Positions 41,990 to 49,793 of a stretch of DNA of 54,971 nt are shown piece after piece. Below the pieces are notes generated by a model. It had not been told where the DNA came from and searched no databases. It saw only the letters and a list, made by a program, of their open reading frames with translations. Positions within the stretch are counted from its first letter, which is position 1. Each line of letters starts with the position of its first letter. The translations under genes were made by a program, and so were the position numbers. The DNA comes from JAEHDI01 sp035455185. Lineage in GTDB: Bacteria > Acidobacteriota > Terriglobia > Bryobacterales > Bryobacteraceae. The stretch spans positions 1-54,971 of the forward strand of contig DATIFQ010000206.1 of assembly GCA_035455185.1 (NCBI GenBank). The letters run 5' to 3'.

Positions 41990-42538
41990 TTGATCTTTCG
42001 GGAAGTTGAAGACCCCGACCTGATCGCAAAAGCGCGTCGGGGGAAGGTCGAGGCCTACAACCTCCTCATTTCACGATGGGAGAAGCGTGTTTTCAATTAC
42101 TTGCTGAGGCTGGTCGGCGATCGGGAGGATGCTCTCGACCTCAGCCAGGAAGTCTTCCTCAAGGCCTACCAGAACCTGGGAAAGCTTCAGGACCCGACGC
42201 GCTTCGCCCCCTGGTTGTTCCGGATCGCCCACAACGAGGCGTTCTCCCATCTTCGCCGGCGGAGGCCGGACGAGCCGTTCGAGGTTTTTCCGGTCGAGTC
42301 GGGCGCCGCCACTCGTCAGCCGCCGATCGAGTTGACACTGGCTGTGGAAGCGGCGCTTCGCCGGTTGTCGGAGGAGCAACGCGAGGCGGTTTTGCTGAAG
42401 ATTTACCAGGGATTCAAGTTCGAGGAGATCGCCGAGATCCTCTCTTGTCCGGTCTCGACGGTAAAGTCGCGGGTTTATTCTGCTCTCGACGTCCTGAAAC
42501 AGATCCTGGCTCCAATTGACACGCGGGGTGTGGAATGA
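41990..42538 (+). CDS. ECF-type RNA polymerase sigma factor
   Basis: A 182-residue sigma-70 family factor with only regions 2 and 4. Region 2 spans AYNLLISRWEKRVFNYLLRLVGDREDALDLSQEVFLKAYQNLGKLQDPTRFAPWLFRIAHNEAFSHLRRRR, including the -10 recognition helix. Region 4 is AALRRLSEEQREAVLLKIYQGFKFEEIAEILSCPVSTVKSRVYSALDVLKQIL with its helix-turn-helix. Region 3 is replaced by a short linker, as in ECF factors. The stop overlaps the anti-sigma ATG by 4 nt. It heads a gene run that continues without break into the T2SS genes. Confidence 0.92.
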   Translation: MIFREVEDPDLIAKARRGKVEAYNLLISRWEKRVFNYLLRLVGDREDALDLSQEVFLKAYQNLGKLQDPTRFAPWLFRIAHNEAFSHLRRRRPDEPFEVFPVESGAATRQPPIELTLAVEAALRRLSEEQREAVLLKIYQGFKFEEIAEILSCPVSTVKSRVYSALDVLKQILAPIDTRGVE

Positions 42539-43119
42539 GTTGCACTCAGGTGGATTTGAAAGGTTTCTTTCTCAACGAGCTTGTGCCGGACGCCCGGCAG
42601 GCCGTTGAGGAGCATCTTCGGGTATGCCCGAATTGCCGGGAAGAATTGGAGCGGCTGTCGGTGACGCGCGCCGCTCTTACGTCGCTGCGCGAGGAGGAGA
42701 CGCCGCGCCGGATCGCTTTTGTCTCCGACAAGGTACTGGAGCCCAGCATCTGGCGGCGTTTTTGGGACTCGGCGCCACGGCTCGGGTTTGCTTCCGCGGC
42801 GATGTTGTCGGTCGCGCTCCTGGTCAACGGATTCATCCGTCCGCAGCCGGCGGCGCCGGCGCCCATGGATAGCGCCGCCGTGCAGGCGAAGATTGAAGCG
42901 GTGGTCGCCGGACGTGTTGCAGAGGCGGTGCAGAAAGCGGTGGCCGATTCCGAAGCCCGTTCGGCTCGGCGGACGGCCGACCTGCTGGCCGCAACCGAAC
43001 AGCGTCTCGACCGGCAGCATCGAGCCGATCTGCTCACGGTCGAAGATAACTTCCGGGTGCTTCAAAAGCGAGTGAACATTTACTACCGGGCCAGCAACGA
43101 CCTTGGGAGCGCTCAATGA
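42535..43119 (+). CDS. Membrane-anchored zinc-finger anti-sigma factor
   Basis: A 194-residue protein with a ZAS-type N-terminal domain: C3, then H27, C31 and C34 in HLRVCPNC, the zinc-binding pattern of anti-ECF factors. A single transmembrane helix follows (GFASAAMLSVALLVNGFI, about residues 84-101). The extracytoplasmic part is a long Ala/Glu/Arg-rich coiled coil (AAVQAKIEAVVAGRVAEAVQKAVADSEARSARRTADLL). Binding to the sigma encoded directly upstream is expected from the ATGA-type overlap. The coil could sense an envelope signal; that is inference. Its stop overlaps the next start by 4 nt. Confidence 0.87.
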   Translation: MSCTQVDLKGFFLNELVPDARQAVEEHLRVCPNCREELERLSVTRAALTSLREEETPRRIAFVSDKVLEPSIWRRFWDSAPRLGFASAAMLSVALLVNGFIRPQPAAPAPMDSAAVQAKIEAVVAGRVAEAVQKAVADSEARSARRTADLLAATEQRLDRQHRADLLTVEDNFRVLQKRVNIYYRASNDLGSAQ

Positions 43120-43667
43120 GACGGGCTCTTTGCATCGCCTCTGTGCTGGTTGCGGCGGCTGCCGCCGGCGATCCTCCAAAGCCGCGCGTAACCCGAGCGG
43201 AGCTTGCGGCGGTGGAGACCAGCTTCGACCAGCGCATCGCCAGACTCAGCGTCGCAGATGATCCCATGGAGGTGCTCGGATCGACCCGCGGAGTCTACCT
43301 CGAGGGCTATGGCGCCGTATTCACCACCGAGGTGAACCTCGTGATCACGCCGCCCATCACCCCGTTCCGGATGAAGATCACCAAGGAAGAGGTAGCCCGT
43401 GTCCACCAGAGGAAACTCGAGCGGCTGCCGACGCTGAAACGCGCGATGCGCGCGATGCTTGTCTCCTCGGCTGCTTCGCTCGACGACGTCCCCACCAACG
43501 AGCAGGTCGTCGTAGGCGTCACCCTGTTTTTCTTGAACTGGGAGGACAGGACGGGTCTGCCTTCGCAGATCGTCATGCAGGCGCCCCGGCGTCCGCTTCT
43601 GGAGTACAACCTCAGCACGAGCACCAGCGAGGCGCTGGAAGCGGCCATCCGCGAGCAGGTGTTCTAA
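43116..43667 (+). CDS. Exported protein of unknown function linked to the sigma/anti-sigma pair
   Basis: A 183-residue protein with a signal peptide (LCIASVLVAAAAAGDPP). The mature part has an amphipathic helical stretch (TRAELAAVETSFDQRIARL), the block DPMEVLGSTRGVYLEGYGAVFTTEVNLVITPPITPF, then a helix (ITKEEVARVHQRKLERLPTLKRAMRAML) and VVVGVTLFFLNWEDRTGLPSQIVMQAPR. I do not recognise a family. Its ATG overlaps the anti-sigma stop (ATGA), and gspE follows 3 bp later. It therefore lies between a stress-sensing module and the T2SS. It may be a periplasmic partner of either. Confidence 0.8.
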   Translation: MRRALCIASVLVAAAAAGDPPKPRVTRAELAAVETSFDQRIARLSVADDPMEVLGSTRGVYLEGYGAVFTTEVNLVITPPITPFRMKITKEEVARVHQRKLERLPTLKRAMRAMLVSSAASLDDVPTNEQVVVGVTLFFLNWEDRTGLPSQIVMQAPRRPLLEYNLSTSTSEALEAAIREQVF

Positions 43668-43670
43668 ACC

Positions 43671-45308
43671 ATGCGTCTCGGAGAGATGTTGATTGCCCGC
43701 CGGCTGATCGAGCCGGAAGACTTGGAACGAGCTCTCGAGATCCAGCAGGAGCGCGGCGAGAAACTTGGCAAGATCCTCGTTGACCTTGGCTTCGTCGCTA
43801 TGCGCGACGTGCTGTCGGCGTTGGCCGAGCAGCTTGCCGTGCCCCTTGTGACGATCGACAGCCCGCCGCCCGTCTCACCGGAGATTGAGGGCCTGAGCCC
43901 GCGCTTCATGCGGCAGTGCCGCTTCCTGCCCGTCGCCATGAGAGACTCCACTCTCACCGTCGCCATGGCCGATCCGCTCGACTTCGAGACCCTGTCCGCC
44001 GTGGGCGGCTTCACCGGGCTGAAGGTCGAACCGGTGCTGGCCGCGGAACAGGAGATCCTCGACGGCATCGACAAGTTCTTCGGAGAAGCGGAGAAAGGCG
44101 CCGCCGGCTTCGACGAGGACTCGGCCCAGGCGGCCGAGGATCTCGAACACCTGCGCGACATGGCCAGCGAGGCGCCGGTGATCCGGCTGGTCAACGCGAT
44201 GATCGCGCAGGCGGTCGAGAAGCGATCCAGCGACATTCACATCGAGCCTTTCGAAAAGGAATTCCGCGTCCGCTACCGCGTCGACGGAGTGCTCTACAAT
44301 CAGGAGCCGCCGCCGCGCGAACTGAAGGCCGCCATCATATCCCGCGTGAAGCTGATGGCGAAGCTGAACATCGCCGAACGCCGGCTGCCGCAGGACGGCC
44401 GCATCAAGATCAAGACACTCGGCCGGGAGGTGGACCTCCGCGTCTCGACGCTGCCCACCCTGTACGGCGAGAGCGTGGTCATGCGCTTGCTCGACCGCTC
44501 GGCCGGCGATTTCTATGATCTGCGCCGCCTTGGTTTCGATGAGCACATGCTTAGCCGGATGGAGCACTACACCTCGCTGCCGCACGGCATCCTGCTCGTC
44601 ACCGGACCGACCGGTAGCGGCAAGTCGACGACTCTGTATTCGGCGCTCAAGCGAATCAATCAGCCGGACAAGAAGATCATCACCATCGAAGACCCCGTCG
44701 AGTACCAGATGGACGGGATCAATCAGATACACGTCAATCCCCAGATCGGGTTGACCTTCGCCTCCGGGATCCGCCACATCGTTCGCCAGGACCCAGACGT
44801 CATCATGATCGGCGAAATCCGCGACCGCGAAACAGCCGACATCGCCATTCGCGCGGCGCTAACCGGCCACTTCGTTTACTCCACACTACACACCAACGAC
44901 GCTCCCAGCGCCATCACCCGTCTCAGCGACATGGGGGTGGAGAACTACCTCCTCTGTTCATCGCTCGTGGCGGTACTGGCGCAACGTCTCGTGCGCGTTA
45001 TCTGCGAACACTGCAAGGCGCCGGACAGCGTACGGACCGCACCCGATGGCCGTCCGCTTCGCTGCTGGCGCGGCAAAGGCTGCGAGCGCTGCTTTGGCAC
45101 CGGCTTCACGGGCCGAGTGGGCATCTTCGAGCTGATGGAGATGAATGAAGAAATCCGCAGCCTCATTATGAAAGACGCCGACGCAGCCCAGATCACCGTC
45201 GCCGCGCGACACCACGGGATGCGTAACCTTCGCGAAGACGGCTGGCTCAAGGTGGAGTCCGGCCTCACCACCTGGGATGAGGTGATGCGTGTGACTCAGG
45301 AGTTCTGA
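43671..45308 (+). CDS. gspE: Type II secretion ATPase GspE
   Basis: A 545-residue assembly ATPase. The N-terminus is an MshEN-like domain (GEMLIARRLIEPEDLERALEIQQERGEKLGKILVDLGFV), followed by a second N-domain. The core has SDIHIEPFEKEFRVRYRVDGVL, Walker A GPTGSGKSTTLYSAL near residue 311, ITIEDPVEYQMDGINQIHVNPQIGLTFASGIRHIVRQDPDVIMIGEIRDRETA, and the His box ALTGHFVYSTLHTND. The zinc-binding pairs are CEHC and CERC. It is followed by gspF with a 1-nt overlap (TGATG), which supports the T2SS assignment. Confidence 0.94.
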   Translation: MRLGEMLIARRLIEPEDLERALEIQQERGEKLGKILVDLGFVAMRDVLSALAEQLAVPLVTIDSPPPVSPEIEGLSPRFMRQCRFLPVAMRDSTLTVAMADPLDFETLSAVGGFTGLKVEPVLAAEQEILDGIDKFFGEAEKGAAGFDEDSAQAAEDLEHLRDMASEAPVIRLVNAMIAQAVEKRSSDIHIEPFEKEFRVRYRVDGVLYNQEPPPRELKAAIISRVKLMAKLNIAERRLPQDGRIKIKTLGREVDLRVSTLPTLYGESVVMRLLDRSAGDFYDLRRLGFDEHMLSRMEHYTSLPHGILLVTGPTGSGKSTTLYSALKRINQPDKKIITIEDPVEYQMDGINQIHVNPQIGLTFASGIRHIVRQDPDVIMIGEIRDRETADIAIRAALTGHFVYSTLHTNDAPSAITRLSDMGVENYLLCSSLVAVLAQRLVRVICEHCKAPDSVRTAPDGRPLRCWRGKGCERCFGTGFTGRVGIFELMEMNEEIRSLIMKDADAAQITVAARHHGMRNLREDGWLKVESGLTTWDEVMRVTQEF

Positions 45309-46516
45309 TGGCCAGCTTCCATTTCAGGGCGGTGGCCGCGGACGGAAAAGTCCGGACCGGCACGCTATCCGGCGAGACCGAGAAAACGGTGGCGATGGAG
45401 TTGCGGCGCCAGGGTCTCGCGCCCGTGTACGTCGGGCTGCAGCCGAAGAAGGCTTTTCAGTTGCGGCTGCCCTCCTTTGTCCGCGGCCGCCGGAAGGACG
45501 TGCTGTTCTTCACCCAGGAGCTTTCCACGCTCCTCAACGCCGGTGTGCCGCTGGACCGCGCTCTGGCAATCACCGCGGAGCTGGGTGAGCGTCCGAACTT
45601 CCGCTTCATCGTGTCGGACGTTCTTCGTGTTCTTAAAGGCGGGAAATCGCTGGCGGACAGCCTCGCCACCCACCCCGAGTACTTCTCCGAGCTGTACGTC
45701 AACATGGTTCGAGCGGGAGAGGCCAGCGGCGCGCTGTCGGTGGTCTTCGAAAGGCTGGCCGAGTTCGAGAACTCACGCGACGACCTGCGGAATTACATCA
45801 TCTCGTCGATGATCTACCCCGCTCTGCTGTCGCTGGTCGGCCTCGGATCGATTCTTGTTCTAGTCAACTTCGTCGCGCCGCGCTTCGCGGCGGTTTTCCA
45901 GGAGTCGCGAATCCCGATGCCCCTGCCGACTCGCATGATGCTGGAGGCGAGCCGTCTGCTCCGGGCATATGGGTGGATCGCCGTGCTCGCCGTTGCCGGC
46001 GCGGGGGCCGTATTCTACTCCTACATCCGCACCGCCGTGGGCCGGCTTTGGTGGGACACGCTCCGGCTCCGGGTACCATTGCTCGGGGGAGCGCTTCGTC
46101 GCGCCGAGACGGCTCGTTTCGCCCGCGCGATGGGGACGCTCGTCGCCAACGGCGTCGGCCTGGTGCAGGCGATCGGTATTGCGGGCGCAATCCTGAATAA
46201 CAGGCGAATCGCCGGCTCGCTCGACGCGGTGGCGCAGGGCGTGAAACGCGGCGAGGGCATCGCCGCGCCCTTGTCCCGTTCCGGGCAGTTTCCTCCGCTC
46301 GCCGGTCACCTCCTCACCGTTGGTGAGGAGACCGGGCGCCTGGACCAGATGTTCTCCCGCATGGCGGAGATATACGAGAATGAAACGCGGGCGGCGATCA
46401 GGCGGTTCACTGCGTTATTCGAGCCGATGGTGATCCTGGTGATGGGCGTGATTGTGGGCGCCTTGATCCTCAGCATGCTGCTCGCAATCACGAGCATTAA
46501 CGAGGTGGCGGTGTAG
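45308..46516 (+). CDS. gspF: Type II secretion inner-membrane platform GspF
   Basis: A 402-residue polytopic protein with two GspF domains. The first contains VLFFTQELSTLLNAGVPLDRALAITAELGE and MVRAGEASGALSVVFERLAEFENSRDDLRNYIISSMIYPALLSLVGLGSILVL. The second contains AETARFARAMGTLVANGVGLVQAIGIAGAILNNRRIAG and TVGEETGRLDQMFSRMAEIYENETRAAIRRFTALFEPMVILVMGVIVGALILSMLLAITSINEVAV. Three membrane spans are visible. It follows gspE with a 1-nt overlap and precedes gspG by 3 bp. Confidence 0.94.
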   Translation: MASFHFRAVAADGKVRTGTLSGETEKTVAMELRRQGLAPVYVGLQPKKAFQLRLPSFVRGRRKDVLFFTQELSTLLNAGVPLDRALAITAELGERPNFRFIVSDVLRVLKGGKSLADSLATHPEYFSELYVNMVRAGEASGALSVVFERLAEFENSRDDLRNYIISSMIYPALLSLVGLGSILVLVNFVAPRFAAVFQESRIPMPLPTRMMLEASRLLRAYGWIAVLAVAGAGAVFYSYIRTAVGRLWWDTLRLRVPLLGGALRRAETARFARAMGTLVANGVGLVQAIGIAGAILNNRRIAGSLDAVAQGVKRGEGIAAPLSRSGQFPPLAGHLLTVGEETGRLDQMFSRMAEIYENETRAAIRRFTALFEPMVILVMGVIVGALILSMLLAITSINEVAV

Positions 46517-46519
46517 ATT

Positions 46520-46957
46520 ATGAGCGATCGCAAGAAACGAAAACAAGCCGGCGTCACGCTGATCGAGATGCTGGTCGTTGTGACGATCATCGCGCTATTC
46601 GCGGCACTGGTCGGCCGGAATATCTTCCGCCAGACGGACAAGGCGCGCATCACGGCGGCGCGCGCGCAAATCGAAATTTTCATGGGGGCGCTCGGGCAGT
46701 ACAAGCTCGATACCGGCGGCCTCCCGACTACAGATCAGGGACTGCTGGCCCTCTGGACCCGTCCCGCGGACGCCCCACCGAGCTGGGACGGTCCGTACCT
46801 CGCGAAAGAGGTGCCGCCCGATCCCTGGGGCAACGCATACGTCTATCGCTTTCCCGGCGAGCACGGCGACATGCCCGACATCGTCTCGTATGGCGCAGAC
46901 GGGCAGCCGGGCGGCGAAGGCTTTAACGCCGACATCATTAGTTGGAAGAGCCAGTGA
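46520..46957 (+). CDS. gspG: Major pseudopilin GspG
   Basis: A 145-residue type IV pilin-like protein. Processing is expected in KQAG/VTLIEMLVVVTIIALFAALVG, with Glu at +5 of the mature protein (VTLIE). The C-terminal part QIEIFMGALGQYKLDTGGLPTTDQGLLALWTRPADAPPSWDGPYLAKEVPPDPWGNAYVYRFPGEHGDMPDIVSYGADGQPGGEGFNADIISW is diagnostic of GspG, including its calcium-binding loop. This is the pseudopilus shaft subunit. The stop overlaps the GTG of gspH by 4 nt. Confidence 0.96.
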   Translation: MSDRKKRKQAGVTLIEMLVVVTIIALFAALVGRNIFRQTDKARITAARAQIEIFMGALGQYKLDTGGLPTTDQGLLALWTRPADAPPSWDGPYLAKEVPPDPWGNAYVYRFPGEHGDMPDIVSYGADGQPGGEGFNADIISWKSQ

Positions 46958-47520
46958 AACCGTCTGGTGATCTGTTGAACGCCCGCTTGAGAGGCCGCCG
47001 AGCCGCGAGCACTGTCGACGTGCAGGCGCCGGAATCGACAGGCCGGGAAATCAACAGATCTCAGAGTGGTGTCACCCTGATCGAGATGCTCATCGTTGTG
47101 GCGATTATCAGCCTCATGGTGGGCATCAGTTACCCATCCATTTCCTCCGGAGTCGATGCGCTCCGGCTCTCGTCCGCGTCTGATTCGATCGCGAGCTTCC
47201 TGAACGGCGCCCTCAACCGCGCGGAGCGGAAGCAGGTTGTGGTCGAGGTGACGATCTCCAAACTAGAGAACGCCCTGATCATGCGTTCCGAGGAGCCGGG
47301 TTTCGAACGCCGTCTTGATGTACCCCAGGGAGTGCGGATCACCGGCGTGCTTCCCGCGAACTTGGTCGATCCCGATGCTCCCCGCCATTTTCTGATGTAT
47401 CCCGGCGGGACCTTGCCGAGATTCGGCGTGGAACTCGCCAACCAGCGGGGCGGCCGACGGATCGTCCGCGTCGACCCGATTACCGGCAATTCGCAGGTGG
47501 AGCGGCCGGAAGCCCAATGA
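46954..47520 (+). CDS. gspH: Minor pseudopilin GspH-like
   Basis: A 188-residue pseudopilin. The cleavage motif is SQSG/VTLIEMLIVVAIISLMVGISYPSISSGVDALRLSSASDSIASFLNGALNRA, as in GspH. The start at GTG 46954 overlaps the gspG stop (GTGA) but leaves a 38-residue leader before the cleavage glycine, much longer than usual. An in-frame GTG at 47020 would give a normal-length leader but has no Shine-Dalgarno. The leader DNA is flanked by a 10-bp inverted repeat (46969-46978 and 47051-47060). The beta-rich C-terminal half ends in a short tail. gspI overlaps by 4 nt. Confidence 0.85.
   Translation: MKPSGDLLNARLRGRRAASTVDVQAPESTGREINRSQSGVTLIEMLIVVAIISLMVGISYPSISSGVDALRLSSASDSIASFLNGALNRAERKQVVVEVTISKLENALIMRSEEPGFERRLDVPQGVRITGVLPANLVDPDAPRHFLMYPGGTLPRFGVELANQRGGRRIVRVDPITGNSQVERPEAQ
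46969..47060. repeat. 92-bp segment bounded by a 10-bp inverted repeat in the gspH leader
   Basis: GATCTGTTGA at 46969-46978 and its exact reverse complement TCAACAGATC at 47051-47060 bracket the part of gspH that makes its leader unusually long. The segment keeps the frame open. It could be a small mobile or palindromic insert or a coincidence. I see no second copy in this window, so confidence is low. Confidence 0.35.
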
Positions 47521-47945
47521 GAGAACGCGGTTTCACGCTGCTTGAGATGCTGGTCGCCACGGTGATCATGGGCGTGGCGGTTGTGGGACTGCTGTCGGCC
47601 ATCTCGGCGTCTCTGCACAACGCTTCCAGGCTCACCGACTACGATCGCGCAGCACTCGCCGCGAAGCGAAAGATGGACGAACTGCTGCTCGACTCCCGCC
47701 TTCCCCGCCTCTCCGTGCTCGAGGGCAGATTCGACGCGGAACCGGGAAGCGGGTTCGAAGGCGGCTGGCGAGCGAGGCTCGCGCCCTATGAGATGCCGCC
47801 GGCGACGGGCCCGAGCACGCTCGTTTTGGAGCGCCTCGAACTGGAGGTCTGGTGGATGAGCGGCGGGCGCAGGCGCACCATCGCTCTCGAGGGTTTCCGA
47901 TCCTCCACGGCGGCCGGTCTTGCGCCCGCGGAGGGCCAGCCATGA
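47517..47945 (+). CDS. gspI: Minor pseudopilin GspI-like
   Basis: A 142-residue pseudopilin with a very short leader: MRERG/FTLLEMLVATVIMGVAVVGLLSAISASLHNASRL. Phe at +1 and Glu at +5 of the mature protein are canonical. The C-terminal part contains FEGGWRARLAPYEMPPATGPSTLVLERLELEVWWMSGGRRRTIALEGFRS, which fits the small beta domain of GspI. GspI nucleates the pseudopilus tip with GspJ and GspK. It overlaps both neighbours by 4 nt. Confidence 0.9.
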   Translation: MRERGFTLLEMLVATVIMGVAVVGLLSAISASLHNASRLTDYDRAALAAKRKMDELLLDSRLPRLSVLEGRFDAEPGSGFEGGWRARLAPYEMPPATGPSTLVLERLELEVWWMSGGRRRTIALEGFRSSTAAGLAPAEGQP

Positions 47946-48676
47946 GGCGAACCCACACCGCCGGTGTCACCCTAATGGAGTTGCTGATCGCGGTGTCCCT
48001 GTTGGCCCTGCTTGCCACCGGAATTCTGGCCGCGATGAGGATCGGCTTCAACGCGCTTGGCAAAACAAACCGCAGGTTGATGGACAACCGGCGTGTCGCC
48101 GGCGCGCAGCGCATCCTGGAACAGCAGATTGCCGGTTTCATTCCGGTTGTCGCCGATTGCCTGCCCGATCCCGAACGGCCGCCCGTGCCAGCGCCTTTTT
48201 TCCAGGGCGAACCACAATCGATGCGCTTTGTCTCTGCCTACTCGCTTGGGGAGGCATGGCGAGGATTACCGCAAACCGTTGAATTTACAGTGGTTCCTGG
48301 AAAGGACGGGAGAGGTGTGATGCTCGTGGTCAACGAGCATCTCTACACGGGTCCTCGCGGTCCTGGACTGTTCTGCCTCGGCTCCGAGTTCGATCCCGAA
48401 CTCGGCCGCCCGGCCCCGCGTTTTCGTCCGATCGAGGTCGGACCCCGCTCGTTCGTGCTGGCGGATAAGTTGGCATTTTGCCGGTTCGCGTATCGGGAAC
48501 TGATGCCCCCTCCGGTGCTCGAACGCTGGATTCCGCGCTGGACGGCGCCGCAGTGGCCGACAGGGGTACGGATCGAGATGGCCCCCCTGGAGCACGATCC
48601 CGCGCGCCTCCAGCCGCTTACCCTGACCGCGCCGATTCGGGTGAACCGGCTTCCCGGGGAGGCGTATGCGGACTGA
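47942..48676 (+). CDS. gspJ: Minor pseudopilin GspJ-like
   Basis: A 244-residue pseudopilin. The leader is MRRTHTAG and the mature start VTLMELLIAVSLLALLATGILAAMRIGFNALGKTNRRLMDNRRV. The large beta-rich C-terminal domain and length match GspJ-type tip pseudopilins. ATG 47942 overlaps the gspI stop (ATGA); the frame is open further upstream, but this start gives a normal leader. Its stop at 48676 lies 8 bp before the palindromic repeat that separates it from gspK. Confidence 0.88.
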   Translation: MRRTHTAGVTLMELLIAVSLLALLATGILAAMRIGFNALGKTNRRLMDNRRVAGAQRILEQQIAGFIPVVADCLPDPERPPVPAPFFQGEPQSMRFVSAYSLGEAWRGLPQTVEFTVVPGKDGRGVMLVVNEHLYTGPRGPGLFCLGSEFDPELGRPAPRFRPIEVGPRSFVLADKLAFCRFAYRELMPPPVLERWIPRWTAPQWPTGVRIEMAPLEHDPARLQPLTLTAPIRVNRLPGEAYAD

Positions 48677-49793
48677 ATGCCGTGCTGAAAAACCCGCCAA
48701 CGGCATTGCCATGCACAGCCTAAAGGCTGTGCCACCGTTGAGAATCAGCAGCCTACGGCCTGCAGTGGCACAGGCTTCAGCCTGTGGCGCGGGTTTTTCA
48801 GCGCCCTGTTTAGGCTGTGTGCCGGTCTCCCGACGCGGCGGCGCCCTGCTAGTCGTAATGTGGCTGGCAGCGGCCCTGTCAGCCATCGCTTTCACGCTCG
48901 CCGGGACCGTCCGTACCGAGACCGAACGCACCTCCACCGTGCTTGGCGGAGTGCGGGCGTACTATCTGGCCACCGGAGCCATCGACCGCGCAGCCCTTTA
49001 CATGCTCTGGGGCCGGCAGTTCACGATGCCGGACGGCTCGCCCCGCTATTACGCACCCTGGATGAACGCTCTGCAGTTCTCTTTCGAGAGCGGGGAAGCA
49101 CGAGTCGAGATTATCCCGGACACGAGCAAGATGAACATTAACACCGCGCCGCCAGAGGACCTCGTTCAACTTCTGCTTGCGCTTGGCGCGGACCCCGAGC
49201 GTGCAAATCTGGTATCGCAGGCGATCGTGGATTGGCGCGCCCCGCGGGTAAATGGTGAGCCTGGCCCGTTCGACCAGTATTATCTCTCCCTCACGCCGTC
49301 TTTTCCTTCGCGTCATGCGTCTTTTCAAGAGGTAGAGGAACTTCTGCTTGTGAGAGGCGTCACACCCGAACTTTTCTATGGTGGCTTCGTTCGTAGCCCC
49401 GAGGGACGCTTGATCCGCACGGGAGGGCTGCGGGACTGCGTTTCCGTAACCGGTTCGTCCCGTGAGTTCGACGTGAACACCGCTCACCCGGCCGTGCTCG
49501 CGGCGTCGGGACTTGACCCCGGGACGGTGGCGGCGATCGTCGAGACACGCAGCCGGATGCCGTTCCGCTCCCAAGAAGATTTGAACGCTCTAGGGATTCC
49601 GCCTGGCGCCCGCCGCCTCCGCATCGGTGGCAACAGGATCTTCACGCTGCGAGCCACCGCCCGCCTCCGGGTGTCTGACAAGGAATTCTCCGATCTTCGG
49701 CGGTCCGTGGCGGCGACAGTGAAGCTTGAGGCCTCGCCTGACGGGCGTCCCTACCGGGTGCTCCGCTGGTACGACAACGTTTGGGTGCAATGA
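48666..49793 (+). CDS. gspK: Minor pseudopilin GspK with a repeat-derived N-terminus
   Basis: A GspK-like protein: RRGGALLVVMWLAAALSAIAFTLAGTVRTETERT begins the pseudopilin helix. The large globular domain has the GspK hallmark KMNINTAPPEDLVQLLLALGADPERANLVSQAIVDWR and a second helix-hairpin-helix-like block (FDVNTAHPAVLAASGLDPGTVAAIVETR). If translated from ATG 48666, 11 bp inside gspJ, residues 7-46 come from a 119-bp palindromic repeat and the leader exceeds 50 residues. In-frame GTG 48819 gives MPVSRRGG, a normal leader, but with a weak Shine-Dalgarno. The true start is uncertain. The stop overlaps the next gene by 4 nt. Confidence 0.85.
   Translation: MRTECRAEKPANGIAMHSLKAVPPLRISSLRPAVAQASACGAGFSAPCLGCVPVSRRGGALLVVMWLAAALSAIAFTLAGTVRTETERTSTVLGGVRAYYLATGAIDRAALYMLWGRQFTMPDGSPRYYAPWMNALQFSFESGEARVEIIPDTSKMNINTAPPEDLVQLLLALGADPERANLVSQAIVDWRAPRVNGEPGPFDQYYLSLTPSFPSRHASFQEVEELLLVRGVTPELFYGGFVRSPEGRLIRTGGLRDCVSVTGSSREFDVNTAHPAVLAASGLDPGTVAAIVETRSRMPFRSQEDLNALGIPPGARRLRIGGNRIFTLRATARLRVSDKEFSDLRRSVAATVKLEASPDGRPYRVLRWYDNVWVQ
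48684..48802. repeat. 119-bp palindromic (REP/MITE-like) element in the gspK 5' end
   Basis: The element is bounded by a perfect 14-bp inverted repeat, GCTGAAAAACCCGC at 48684-48697 and GCGGGTTTTTCAGC at 48789-48802. Inside are two further hairpins: 48713-48732 (9-bp stem, GCACAGCCT/AGGCTGTGC) and 48769-48786 (8-bp stem, CACAGGCT/AGCCTGTG). No transposase is encoded. The structure fits a non-autonomous palindromic repeat. It lies between the gspJ stop and the conserved start of gspK and keeps the gspK frame open. Confidence 0.85.
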
